A stretch of DNA of 64,000 nt from assembly GCA_921293015.1 (NCBI GenBank), contig OV121088.1, forward strand, positions 30,107,645 through 30,171,644, given 5' to 3'. The notes under the pieces are model-generated. The model was given only the letters and a program-made list of their open reading frames with translations, did not search any database and had not been told where the DNA came from. This document shows, piece after piece, positions 37,089 to 49,800 of the stretch. This stretch comes from Phorcus lineatus (Eukaryota > Mollusca > Gastropoda > Trochida > Trochidae). A program made the position numbers and the translations under genes. The stretch's first letter is position 1, and every line of letters begins with the position of its first letter.

Positions 37089-37800
37089 AAAGTTCCTGCA
37101 TTGATGGCGTGTAGGCTGGATCTGGAGGATGAGTTTCCTTCTATGGCACTTTATGGCGATGGCATACCGTTATCGACTATCGGTATCGGGGCTTCGGCTG
37201 ATGGCATGGCGGTTTCGGCTGATGACATGGTGACCTCGTCTGACGGTATGATGACCTCGACAGATGGCATGGTGACCTCGTCTGACGGAATGACGGCCTT
37301 GACTGATGGCATGGTGACCTCGTCTGACGGAATGGCGGCCTTGACGAATGGCATGGTGACCCCGTCTGACGGAATGGCGGCCTCAGCTGATGACATGGTG
37401 ACCCCGTCCGACGGAATGGCGGCCTTGACTGATGGCACGGTGACCCCGTCTGACGGAATGGCGGTCTCGGCTGATGACATGGTGACCCCGTCTGACGGAA
37501 TGGCGGCCTTGACTGATGGCATGGCGGCCTTCCCTGATGGCAGGGTTAATGAGCCTCAAAGTCCCATGTACTTTGATGTTCCGGACGTAATGACCGAGAT
37601 AAACTTGTTCGACCCTGAAGAACAGGAAGCTGCCGAAAAAGAGGAAGAGAACCCGTATATGTCGTTGAAGAACTGTGCCCTTGATATGTTTAAAGAGGAA
37701 ATGGCTGAAATGTTCCAAACTATGAATATCCATGAAATTACTACCAAAGTGAGAAAAACCAGTGAATCAGCTAAACTTAAGAAGACCTCCATGCTCATGT
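37089..37800 (+). CDS. Gene B exon 1 (start codon exon, 7-residue repeats)
   Basis: Acceptor TTAGTACAG before 37089 shows an upstream non-coding exon. ATG at 37104 opens MACRLDLEDEFPSMALYGDG. Repeats of type DGMVTPS follow to residue 144, then an acidic region with MYFDVPDV and KEEENPYMSLKN. Donor ATGT/GTAAGT, phase 1. Confidence 0.85.
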
Positions 37801-40800
37801 GTAAGTAATGTCCCATTTTCCTGACATGTCATAGAGTCTGTCTATGATTTGAATGAATATAATATCAGTAGATTAGAAATGAATTGAATATCTTAACTTC
37901 GAAGGAGGCTTACGGTGGTAACAAGCACCCTGACTTATTAAAATTCCTGAAGGGTTTGCAACCCTGATGTGCACTTTTAATTCACGGCTTCCAGGATAAA
38001 AGCCCTTTTCGCCTCAAACCTCTGTATCTATGTAATAATATTTTCAATATTGACTGAACATGTTATAAGATGAACAACTATGGACATGTCATTAATATGC
38101 TGAAGCTAATTTTTTACCGAAGGAAAATATAAAAAAGCAACAGTTTTCAATATCACACCATACTGTAGATAATTTCTGTCGTCCCGATGACCTTTTTACA
38201 TTTGGCTGTTAAGTAAATCAGAAAAGACGCCTCAGCCTTCTCAAGACTCTAAACATCGTTCTATCATTTTGATTTGCGTAGATTTGTGTGACAATTAATA
38301 TGTTATTCATGCATTCGTTGTTTTCATTGGCTGAAGGATAGCCAGGTAGTTTAGGTTGCAATATAATGGAAACTGCCGGAAGCCCGAGAAAGCCATATTA
38401 AGACAGAGGTTGTATAGGAATGTATGATGGAGCAACCTCTGTCGGGAGAGAATGCTCTTTAAGACGCCTAACGTGATTTGGTTCAGACGAAGGTCTTTCT
38501 TTTGTTCATTTTGTGCACGGGACGACCTTTCATTCTGGTAGATGTAAGATCGATTGTTATAACATAATATGGACTTGTCGATCTTTACTTATTTGGAATG
38601 AGTTTGTGGCGACTTATAGTGTTGCTGCTGGGCGTCGCTAACCTCTTCAAATTAAGCAAAAACCTGTTAAATGTAAAGGTTTTAAATGACGGTTATAAAA
38701 AGAAGGTTTAAACTTTCAACAACAACTGAATTTTACCTTCATTTTGAAATATTCTGTCTTTTAAGAGTTGTTATCTTTTAAAAATATATTGGTAATATAA
38801 ACAGTAACTAACTATTTATATGGAATTATCTTTCCCTCGTTATAATAATTGTGTAATCCTCCAGCCAAGACTCGAAAATCACGAAATTGATATAACTCTT
38901 GAATGATAAACTATCATTCCCGTCATGTTTTTTTCTAACTCATTCTTCAAACGATGTTCCCAGCTTCTTTATACCGACGAAAGAAGAGCAGGAGGGACAC
39001 AGTCGACGACGCTGAGTCAGTCAATGTTCTAGTCGTTAGAAATCTGGATACTTACAAAATTGCCTTCTTGAAGTCCTCCAAGAAGTACCAGGACGACCTT
39101 AGGGATCTGTTAAAGTTGCACAGAGCTGAGGTCCATTGGGACGAGGTCGAGAAGGACAGTGTTAAGCTGACAGATATCAAATCAGACGACAGGCCTTCTT
39201 CTCAAGATGAAGTCCAGCTTTGGAGAGATGAGGCCGATGCAGCCTTCACCGATTACTTCAAGACGGTTATGGTGAGGAAGGTTACAATGTTGAGAAGTGT
39301 TTGGACAAAAATGAAGGAGAGCAACACTTTGTCTAGATTTGAAGATTTGGACAAGGATATGCTTATGGTGATTACTTCTGATGATCTTCCAGGTGTTGTC
39401 ATCGTTGGAGACATGTCAATGGTAACAAAGGTGGCTGAAGACGTTCTCGAATTAGTGAGAGAAGCTGAAGAAGAGAATAGTAAGAAAGCCAGTATTCACA
39501 GGGCATCTTTACATCGAATGGAACCTTGGAAACTGCAATATTTGCTGGATATAGACATACATGCAAAGTTTTCGACGAAATACCAAGATTTGAAAATTGA
39601 AATCAACAAGAGTTTGCTATCTGTTGACTTGTCTGGGCAAGGTTTGGACATCACAAAAGCCAAGTTTGAAATACAGCACATTTTGAATATGGTTGAGTGG
39701 AAGCTAGTAGAACATGTGGCCAGTTATTGTCTACAAGCGTACACATTGGACGAGTTCCACGACTACATAATTGGTGTATTGAAGGCTAAACATATTGAGG
39801 CTACATTTCAGGTTCTGTCGGATGAGCTCTGGGTGTACTCAGTTCCGAGTATGCTTGAACAGGCAACCACGATCATCAGAGATTCGGTAAAAATGAGGTA
39901 CATCAAGACTGATGGACTGTCTCCAGAGATGTGGGAAAGGGTGCTATATTGCATAAGCGAGACCACAACTGATCCTTTCTACATTGATTTTCTTGGAGAG
40001 GATCACAAAGCAGCTCTGATTTATGTGCCTCCTGTCGAGGACTTCGTCATGGAGAAACTAAAGGAAGCAACTAGAGATAGTGCTATGCAGATACAGAGGG
40101 TTCAATTAGAAAAGGGAATATTTCTGGTGCTGAGCAGGAGATGCAGTGCGGAAGTAGATGAGATCAAATCCAAATTTAAAGTCGACATCTCCTTCGACCA
40201 TGCCTATTGTATGGTTGCCATAAGAGGACCTACAGGGGAGGTTACTGCCGCTTTAAAAGAAGTACATATTCTCAGTGACAGAGTTTTTCAAAAGAATTTG
40301 TTTTTGACATCCAGTGGAGCTTCGAAGTTCTGTCAGTCCCTGAAAGGGGATTCAGCAATAAAAGATGCAGAAGAAGAGTTTCAATGTGTCATGGAAGTGA
40401 AACTCGGAGTTGACAGTCCTGGTAGGTAATTCTAGCTTCTTGTCTACCATCTTCATCTATATCTGAGTAATCATCACATGTTTGAAAGGGCCATAGCCTT
40501 TTCTGCAAGATGAACTGTATGAGCTTGCAAGTGCCGAACATGTTATTTTGTTTCGAAAATCGTATCATATGTTGTATTTTTTAGTATATATCATTTCATA
40601 GTATATATTATCTTATAGTAAAAATATGCCCTCGATTATTCATGTGAATATATAAGTATGACATTTTGAAGTAATATTCTTACAAAATCGTGAAATAATG
40701 AAAATTGAAAGTTCATTTAAATTTCAGCTTTTAACTAATCGTTAAAGATATGGTAAACGTTCTTTGATAATATTATGTGGTAAAATATGGTATAATGTGA

Positions 40801-43800
40801 TAATTATAATTTGGTAATTATTCGTGCTTTTGTTTAGCTTATACATTCTCTTCAAAAAAGCCCTAAATATTGGGTGTTTAAATTATCATTGATACAATTG
40901 CTTAACTAATACAGTGGACGAGGTTTTTGATAAAATGTAAATGATTTAGGTCTCCTCCTTAAAAATTAATTATTCATCTTAAAAAGTGTGCATCCTACTG
41001 TAGCACACCATACTTTATGTTGGCTGAAATATGTCGCTTGTACCAATTTTTTTTTATCTTTAACAACAGAAGGTCAGACGTTCAAAGCTCACATTAACGT
41101 CATCAAGGGTGATATTTCTCATCAATTGGTGAGTCCTTACCTTTGTCATTCTGGCAGTAGATAGTCACCCACCTATATGTATTATGACGAAACGGATGTT
41201 AGAACTAGCTGCAATACCAATTTCTAGATTTATGTCAACGTTGAAATAATATTTTGTTTCCCTTAGAATCTTTGGATAAGAGAGGCACTCAAGTTTTCGG
41301 ATATACTATGAATGAATGATTGTTCACATTGATTCCAACCTCAAAATAAGATTTCTTCGTTTGGCCCCTAATTAAAATATTGTTATGGTGTCACGTCATT
41401 AATTTTGTTTGTCATCATTGAATTAATTTTTTTACGCATGTTTAAAATGACCGTAAAACGATTAACAAATATATGCTTTACATAAATCAGTTGTATTTTT
41501 CTTATTCAAACTGAATCAGTTTGTTGGTAAATATAAGATGGACAGTGTGTTCAGTTCATTATTTAAAAATGTTTTACATTATAAAGCAAAGACATTACAA
41601 TGGCATAACGTCATAACCATGATGACATTACAATGCAACAGAATCATTTTATAGAAATTTCGATATATTTTGGCTCTATTCATTATATACCAGATGGACG
41701 TGATCGTGAATCCAGTACCTAACATCCACAACCTCGATAGAAGTAGGTCTGTATACAGTGTCCTCGATGACGCAGGATCCTTGATAGAGAGGCACTTAGA
41801 TGGACATTTCTCGGGAGGTCTCCAGCCGGGAGAGGTCGCTGTCACCTCAGGGGGGAAACTCAGGTGCAAGAGTATCTTTCATTGCTGTGTCCCAGAGTGG
41901 TCTACAGGTAGCAGTATTGAGGTATTAGAAATAGACGTCATTTAGATAGTGAACAAATGTATCTTTGAAGGGAATTTATAAGTGATATACATAAGGAAAA
42001 CAAGATTTTCTGGATTACAAAACACTCTGAATTTATGTATATTGAACTGATATGATGTATATGCAATGTATATTAACTCTGTAACCATGGGGAGCTAATA
42101 AAAAAAAACCCAAATCCCCCCCCCCCCCCCAAAAAAAAACCCCCCAAACACTTCATCCCACCTGTTGAATAAGTAAGCAGATACTCCTAAATATCTTTGA
42201 TTTATCAATAAAGAAGTTGTTAACAAGAACATCTTGTCTTCCTTATGTATATCACTTCTAAATGCCCTTCATACCCCTTCAAAGACTCCAAACCACATTG
42301 AGAACTCTTAAACATTACGTACCTATTTATCGAGATAACGATATTCCTAAAGTGGTTCAATAGGAAGTCTTTTAATGCTTTTAATAGTTTTAAAAAATGT
42401 ATTCCTTAAATACATGTTTATGAAATAATTTTTCCAGGACTACCAAGAGTTGATAAAGCAGTGCCTGGACAAAGCTGACGTCTCTAACTATTCGTCTATC
42501 GCGTTCCCTGCCCTAGGGTGTGAAGAAGGAGGTTATCCACGGGTGACTGCAGCCACAGCTTTACTAGATGCCATATTGTCATACGAAGAGACCACGAACA
42601 GCGGCATAAAACTCATCAACATTGTTGTTGATGCTAAGGACAGTGACACATATGATGTAATGTTTTTCATCTTTGATGTTTTTTTTGACATTTTGATTTT
42701 TGATATGGCATTTGTCCCTAAGGATATATATAGTAACGAATCATTCAAAACTACAGCTGCATACTGATCTTGATTACTGGCAAGGTAAAACTAATTGACG
42801 TATCCAACTTACAGAAAACAGTCTTACCTAAACTGTAAGAAATCCCATCTCTTTTTAGAACAAAGGAATGAAAATGGCGCCTAAATAAAGCGCATGTAAG
42901 GGTCGCAACTCTGCATGGAAAGCATAAGTGCACTGCATTGACTACAATTTCGATCAGGATTGAAGTTCGAATCTCTTCACCCAGAACATTTCATAATTTT
43001 TTTTCTTATAAATTTGTACTTTTGATAAATCTATAGGATGTAATTTGAATAACATTTGAGTGTTATATATAATTTGATGCAAATAGTTTCTTTACCTACA
43101 AAATATATTGTAATATTCATGTTAAGTGACAGAAATCTGTCAATGTTTCATTCCTAATTTTGGAAAGGTTTGTTTATATTCAAAAAGCAAAGGAAACATC
43201 TTTCAAACTGAAATATCAAAGCATTATGATAAAATTATATGAAAGTGCAGGCCTACCTTAAAACGTAGACGTCCATTCAACGTCTAGGCTTAGACGTCTA
43301 TATGGGGACGTCTTTTAGACGTCTAAGCCAATTTAGACCTAATTTAAGACCTCTTGTGCCTGCTGGGTAAGGTTTACATACCACTCTATTGTAGTACAAA
43401 TACCATGTAAGTTGGTTTTAGTTTAGACTCCAAACTGATAATGATTCTCCTATTATCCATTTGTACAATAACCATTCTATTTTGGGATCGTCTTGTCTCT
43501 CGTTCAAATTTTCGAATAGATGGAAGGGTCATATTTTCGAAATTCCGATTTCCTGAAAGTTCGATTAGAATATTCCAGTTCCCATCTCGGAGACAAAATT
43601 CAGCACAATCGCATTGACTTATTGCAAGGGAACACACATGATTTATATTATGTTTAAAGCTTTTGATCATTTAAGTGAACTATGTAGTGTAAAATGGATT
43701 TTTCTCGGAATGTTGAATGCCAAAACCTCCAAAACTGCTACGATTAACTGTTGGGTATGATCTACGATTACGTAAAGGCATAATGGATCTTCACTTCTGT

Positions 43801-46800
43801 GATGAAAATCTAACATTATCCGTTTATTTTTCTTAATGCTATGATGCCTCAAACACACCCTAAATTACATGATATTTGCACTAGGATACGCAGGTATGTG
43901 AACCAACTGTCGGTATGCAGCTGTATTTCCCAGAGTAATCACGATGACATTTTAAATGCATATTTTAAGTCTAGTGAGTGAAATATAATCTTTTAATGTG
44001 GTCTGATATCAAACTTATCAAATCTTCTTGATGTAAGTAAAGCCTCGAATAGTCGTAACTTTTATATATCAGCGAATGCTTTATTTCGTTGTTAAATTAG
44101 TTTATGTCAAGCAGTATTTGGTTAGGTTCTTTATCTATCTCTCTATCATAACATCAATATGGGTCGTTCAATTGAAACGCATAATAGCGTCAATGTTTTA
44201 GGTCTGAGTTTAGGAAACTGATTCTTATCTTGGCATTCTTTCTCAGTCATCCATCCTGCTAAATCAGCGTATATTATATATCCGCCAGGCTCCATCAGCC
44301 ATTGCTGGATGCGAGTAGCCCTACTGGCTGGTTAGATTGCTAGCGAGGCTAATGCCTTGAGATATGGGTACAAGAAAGGAGTTGAGCGGATGCATATAAG
44401 TCGAACTTCGTTTATTCGGAGGATTTGGTTTTAGGTGAAAATCGTCCGGATATCGCCTCGTCCATTTATCTGAATCAGATTTCATTGCAAATGTACAGAC
44501 ATGGATTGAAAAATCTGCGTCCGGATAGCGAGGTTTCCGGTTATCCGGGGTCCGGGTAAGCGAGGTGCCACTGTACGCTGATTTTGCAGGATGTCCTGCG
44601 TCATGTGTTGTAAATTTCTAAACAAATTCATATGCTTAAATATTCTTTCATTTCAGGTTTTCAACAACGAAAGGAATAACAGAATTATTGGAACGAAACA
44701 CTTTAAAGAATGTAGGTATTTTATTACATTCTTCAATTAAGCATAAGTATTTATAACGCAAGGATTTTTATTTCGAAAATTGTGAATTAAATATTCTCTT
44801 TAGTAACAGTTTTGATTTCAATCAAAATTACGTTTTCAAATGATGTATTTCTTACAGATGATGACAATGATGACGTGACGACAATGGCAGCTGGAATTCG
44901 AATTGTGGTCCAATATGGAGAACTCGCTGACACCAAGGTATTGAATTCATTTAATTTGATTCACATACCCTCTTTTACTTTAAACATGCATGTACACATT
45001 GTCAATACATAAACTAACTCTTAGTGATATAGAGATCAAAAGCTATATCAAACTAAAATTTCATAACTCAAATACCTTTTTACGAGAAAGTAATTTCCCT
45101 TGGAACAAGATCAAGTATCTAGCGAACCATAGATGGTATAGCGCTAAAATTTAGAGTCGCGTTGCATCCAAACCTTACTGCATGTAGAACAGTACTCGAC
45201 TGCAGACAAAGTTGTCAAGAGTCTGGCGGGATTCGAAACCCCAACTTCTTGATCCTAAGCCGAGCACGCTAATCACTGCGCTATACCGCCCCCTACGAAA
45301 ACATATTTATGGTTAGGGTTAACAAAATAACAACATAACAAAATGTCTAGGATCAAGCGGTGCTGAAGTTTTACTACTGAATGGTATATCTGATCTTTCA
45401 AACAGGCTGACGCCCTAGTGAACACCACCAACCAAAGCTTAGAATTATCCTATGGAGCTGTGTCAGCGTCGCTTCTAAAGGCGGCTGGAAGTGGACTACA
45501 GAAAGAGTGTAAGGTCAAATATCCCCAAGGGATACTGCCCGGCCAGCTGGCTGTGACTGATGGCTGGAAACTACCCTGCAAGAACATCTACCATTGTCAT
45601 CTGCCCAAGTGGGTTGGCAACAAAGACGCTAAAGAGGTAAGGAACATAATAATTTTTTGGGATAATTTAGAGACATTCTGTAAAAAGTGTCGCTGTTGTG
45701 TGACCCCCGATAGATTGATGTCCTGCAAAGTGTTTAAAAGTATCCCAATCCTTTAAAAAGGAATTTATGCTTTCGGAAATCACATGTTTAAAGCTCCCCT
45801 GGATTAAGCTCTCTCGGCAGGTTATAATTTTGATAGCATAGTGTTTGATTCAAAAACATTTTCTAGCTATTTGAGTTCGTAACATTTGTAGACTAAATTT
45901 GTATGTACATACATCGGATGACAACAAATTGAAGCCGAAAGTGCCCATGATATTCGAAGACTAAAGACTCCTTGTCCCAAGAAAAGAACTACGGAAACAA
46001 CATTTTTTCTGCGTTTTTGTCAACACATTCGTTGTGTTAACATTTGTTGATAATTCTAAAAGGCCTTGTCCCACGAAACAACGAGAAGTTCATTAATATT
46101 CGTTAAGGAGAAAATACGGATATTCCATATACCTCAATATTTGCACTGCGTTTTCGTCATTCGTTATGTTTATATCAGTTGACATCAGTCCCTTATAAGT
46201 ACATTTCAAGGATTTTACCATCAATTTTTTTCTCAGACCCTGGAACGAATAATAGACACATGTCTACACTTGGCTTCAACGGAAGCATATGAGACGGTGG
46301 CGTTCCCTGCACTAGGGACTGGAGTCTTGAAGTACCCAAGTGATGTCGTTGCTGCAGTATTCAAGGACAGAGTGGCTCTTTTCTCTCAAGATAACCCCCT
46401 CAGTTGTCTAAGGGAGATAATCATCGTGCTGTACCACAAAGATGATCTGATTTGCAAGGTGAGATTAAATGCTTATGGTATGGCGTGGTATGACGTCCGA
46501 AATGAAGATAGAGTTTATTTTTAAGTATCATTTTCGGACAGATGATTGGGTATAGGAAATCTTAAAGTAACAAACCCGGGATGCCAACTTAAAGTGTTTT
46601 CGTTAAATTGCAAAAATGAAAAAAAAATGCAAATTCAGAAACAAATATATGAGCTAGTTACCAAAGTATACACATATATTATTATTTTGATATACGTGTA
46701 TTGTTTTTGGTTCTGTAAAGTAATATTATAATTTTATGTAAATTATGACGGCGATAGTCACGTAGATGTTGCCCATCAATTGAATCTTAGGTAAAAAAAC

Positions 46801-49800
46801 CCCCAAAAAAACAATCCAAATTCAGAAACGATTTACTTGCTCGTACAATTGAACAGCATTAGTAAAGATCATTTTAGAGTAACTTTATTCCTTTCACAAA
46901 CGAGTACTTCAAAGTCCATAATTTGTCATTAGATGTAAACCTCCGCCTATACATCTAGGAGAACTAAATTTATAAATCTAAATACAAGTTTTATTAGATA
47001 ATTTGAAAGAAAAAAGTGAAATGAGATTTTGATTGCAGGTATTTAGTGAAGTCTTTGAAGAGGACCCGGACCTGAAGGAAGATGACAAAAAGACTACTGA
47101 ACAGAAAAGTGAAGGTACATGTCGACACAAGAGTAAACAATTTTGTCAAAAAGGAAGAAGAAGGTTTCTGAAGGTTTTGATGGGGACAGCCATTTGTAGT
47201 TTTCGCATCACGTAGAATTATAAAAAATGCTGTATATTAATTTTATTGGCAAGTGATAAAAGATTTATTTATGTATTTATGTATTGATATATAAAACAAA
47301 TTTACAAATAATCAGTTATTACCTGGTCATTCGGTAAGGATTTCCATTCCCCTAGCAATGATTGATTTCTTCACGTTTCAGTGTTTCCTTTTTCGAATGT
47401 ATACGAGCCTCTTTCAGTTGTTACATCTAGGGAACTTACCGTCAGTGACGTGCTTCAACTGGATAACTAAGTATATGTAAAAAGTGGAATGTAACCTCGA
47501 AATTAGTTTCTTCCAAAATACCATGACAGAACTGTCGAACTAAATCTCTAATGAAACTTTCAGTGGTTAGATCTAGGGAACCGTCAGTGACTTGCTTCAA
47601 ATGGATAACCAAGTATATGTAAAAAGTGGAATGTAACCTCGAAATTCGTTTCTTCCAAAATACCATGACAGAACTGTCGAACTAAATCTCTAATGAAACT
47701 TCAACAGTAACACGACGTAACATCGATCATACCTAGAAGTAAAAGAAAGATTGAAAACATTAGAAGAGAATCCCCAAAATGTTAAGTTCATCACCTACAC
47801 TGACTTTATAATTGCTCTTTCATAAATTGTTTTAATAATGTTTATTCTAGAATTTCTTGTTGGGCCAGTCCAAGTTACTGTCAAAAGGGGAACCCTTTTT
47901 CAAGAGGAGACGGATGCCATAGTAATTCCTACAGATAATAACATCTCACTTTCTGGTAAGAAACAATTTAGTCTTATCCTTTTCTGTATGTTAAATTCTC
48001 TTTTCATTTACGCTTTTTCAAATAGTATTATATTTGAAACTGCCATCAAATATATTAACTTTATATCAATGTCAGTTTGCATTATTGTTGTCTTTCGATC
48101 TTGCAACTGTCTTCAATAGTGTCCTCAAAACCCTGTATAGTTATGCGATTACTTGTAACGTATGTACATTGATAAATAACTGTATGTCAGGAAATCAAGC
48201 GGTTTTTGGATTTTGACTTTCTATTTGAAGATTTCATTGAATGAATATGGTTGTATTTCGGGTTTTATGAATCCATTTTTATTTTTTTTATTTTACAAAT
48301 TGTTCTCAAACACAGGTTACAGACACAGTTTGACAATGTTTGTAAGTTAATTTATTGAGGTTTCGATTTACAAATTGTTCTCAAACACAGGTTACAGACA
48401 CAGTTTCACAATGTTTGCAAGTAAATTGATTGAGGTTTAGTGTCTAAACTTTCAAACCACTTTTTGAATATCCAGCAACTAGGACACATTTTTAAAAAGG
48501 GACATTTCTTTTAATAAAATGACTTTTATTTGTGACATATTGAAGACAGTTGAAGTGTACATATGAACAAATGATATGCATGACACAATGTTTGACGTTC
48601 TTGATTATATATGTGCAGATGAATATGGGAAGTCGTTGATCAGGACGTGTGGCCATCCCCTAATGCAGGAGACAAAACGTAAGCATATAAACATGTTAGC
48701 TACTTTCTACCACATTAGATATTACTAAATATTACTATCGACACTACCTGCATCCGAATTATTCAACATTTTCTTGACATATATCTCTCAGAGAAAAGAT
48801 AGAAATTGAAAGTAGTGAAAGATATCCATTACAAATTACGTTGTATGTGTTGATGACATATTCACATCGTAATTATCATCAGAAAGTTAAACAGCAAGGA
48901 AGGAATGCAGCAATGCAGAGGACGAACTAGGAATTCTTATTCAGAAAAAGTTAATTTGTTCTTGGTATTCTATTATAGGTGTTAATATCAAGAAATCAGG
49001 AGGAGTTCTTGTCTCTGCGAGACCACTCCCCGCTAGGAAGATATTGTTCGTCTCGACAGAGTACTTTAAGAACGACATGGATGGAATAGTCCAGAAGGTT
49101 TTCAGAAAGGCGAGCAAGAACAAAGTCCGCAGCTTGTCAATACCACACATTAATGCTTGTAAGTATTGAAGCATCTCATGTGTAATAAGTAAAATGGTAA
49201 ATGTGGTTTGGAGGAAGGAATCACATCATGCTATTTGACAACTTCTGAATGACATAACCTCAGCCAGTCTCACTAATTGGCTATTTTTACAGAAACTTGT
49301 ATGCTCTTATTACATCATCAAACATTGAATCGATAAAATCTGTTGCAATCTTTATGAAACATGTATTTGCATTTAAAAAACTAATTATATAACAATATTT
49401 CTGTCCTGTCACGTGACATATGTAAGTGGTCACATTCAATTGTACTCTAGCCACATGGCCGAAATACTGAATAAACTGATTTGATTTGATTTGATTTGAT
49501 TTTAAGGCTTGCTGTACTTCATCATATTTTCTGTGTGAGATCTTTTGCATACTGCACGTAATCTTGATCATTGAATTAGATATCTCGAGGTTACTTTAGC
49601 ACTGCACGTAGATCACGTATTTCGGCGTCACACAGCAAGGCTAATATAAGCAGGTGATTGGCTTTTTCGGGGGTGTTTATAAACTTTTAACTAAAGGACA
49701 TATGCTTTCAATGTTTCATTATTCCTCGTTTCCTGTTTAGCAAGTGATGGAGATGGATCAGTCTTCGCTAAGGCCTTAGCGACTGCATTCACGCAACGTA

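Noticed and set aside
37151..37522. 123-codon frame on the minus strand across the heptad array
   Set aside because: Shadow of the coding repeat in gene B exon 1.
41908..41921. Alternative end of gene B exon 4 at CAG/GTAGCA (41907)
   Set aside because: Would put exon 5 out of frame; the GAG/GTATTA donor at 41921 keeps it.
43386..43858. Two consecutive minus-strand frames (94 and 63 codons) in intron 5 of gene B
   Set aside because: No known motif, no splice or promoter support; could be a repeat but I see no second copy.
45222..45293. Functional tRNA gene
   Set aside because: A and B boxes are present but the acceptor stem does not pair well; a SINE head is more likely.
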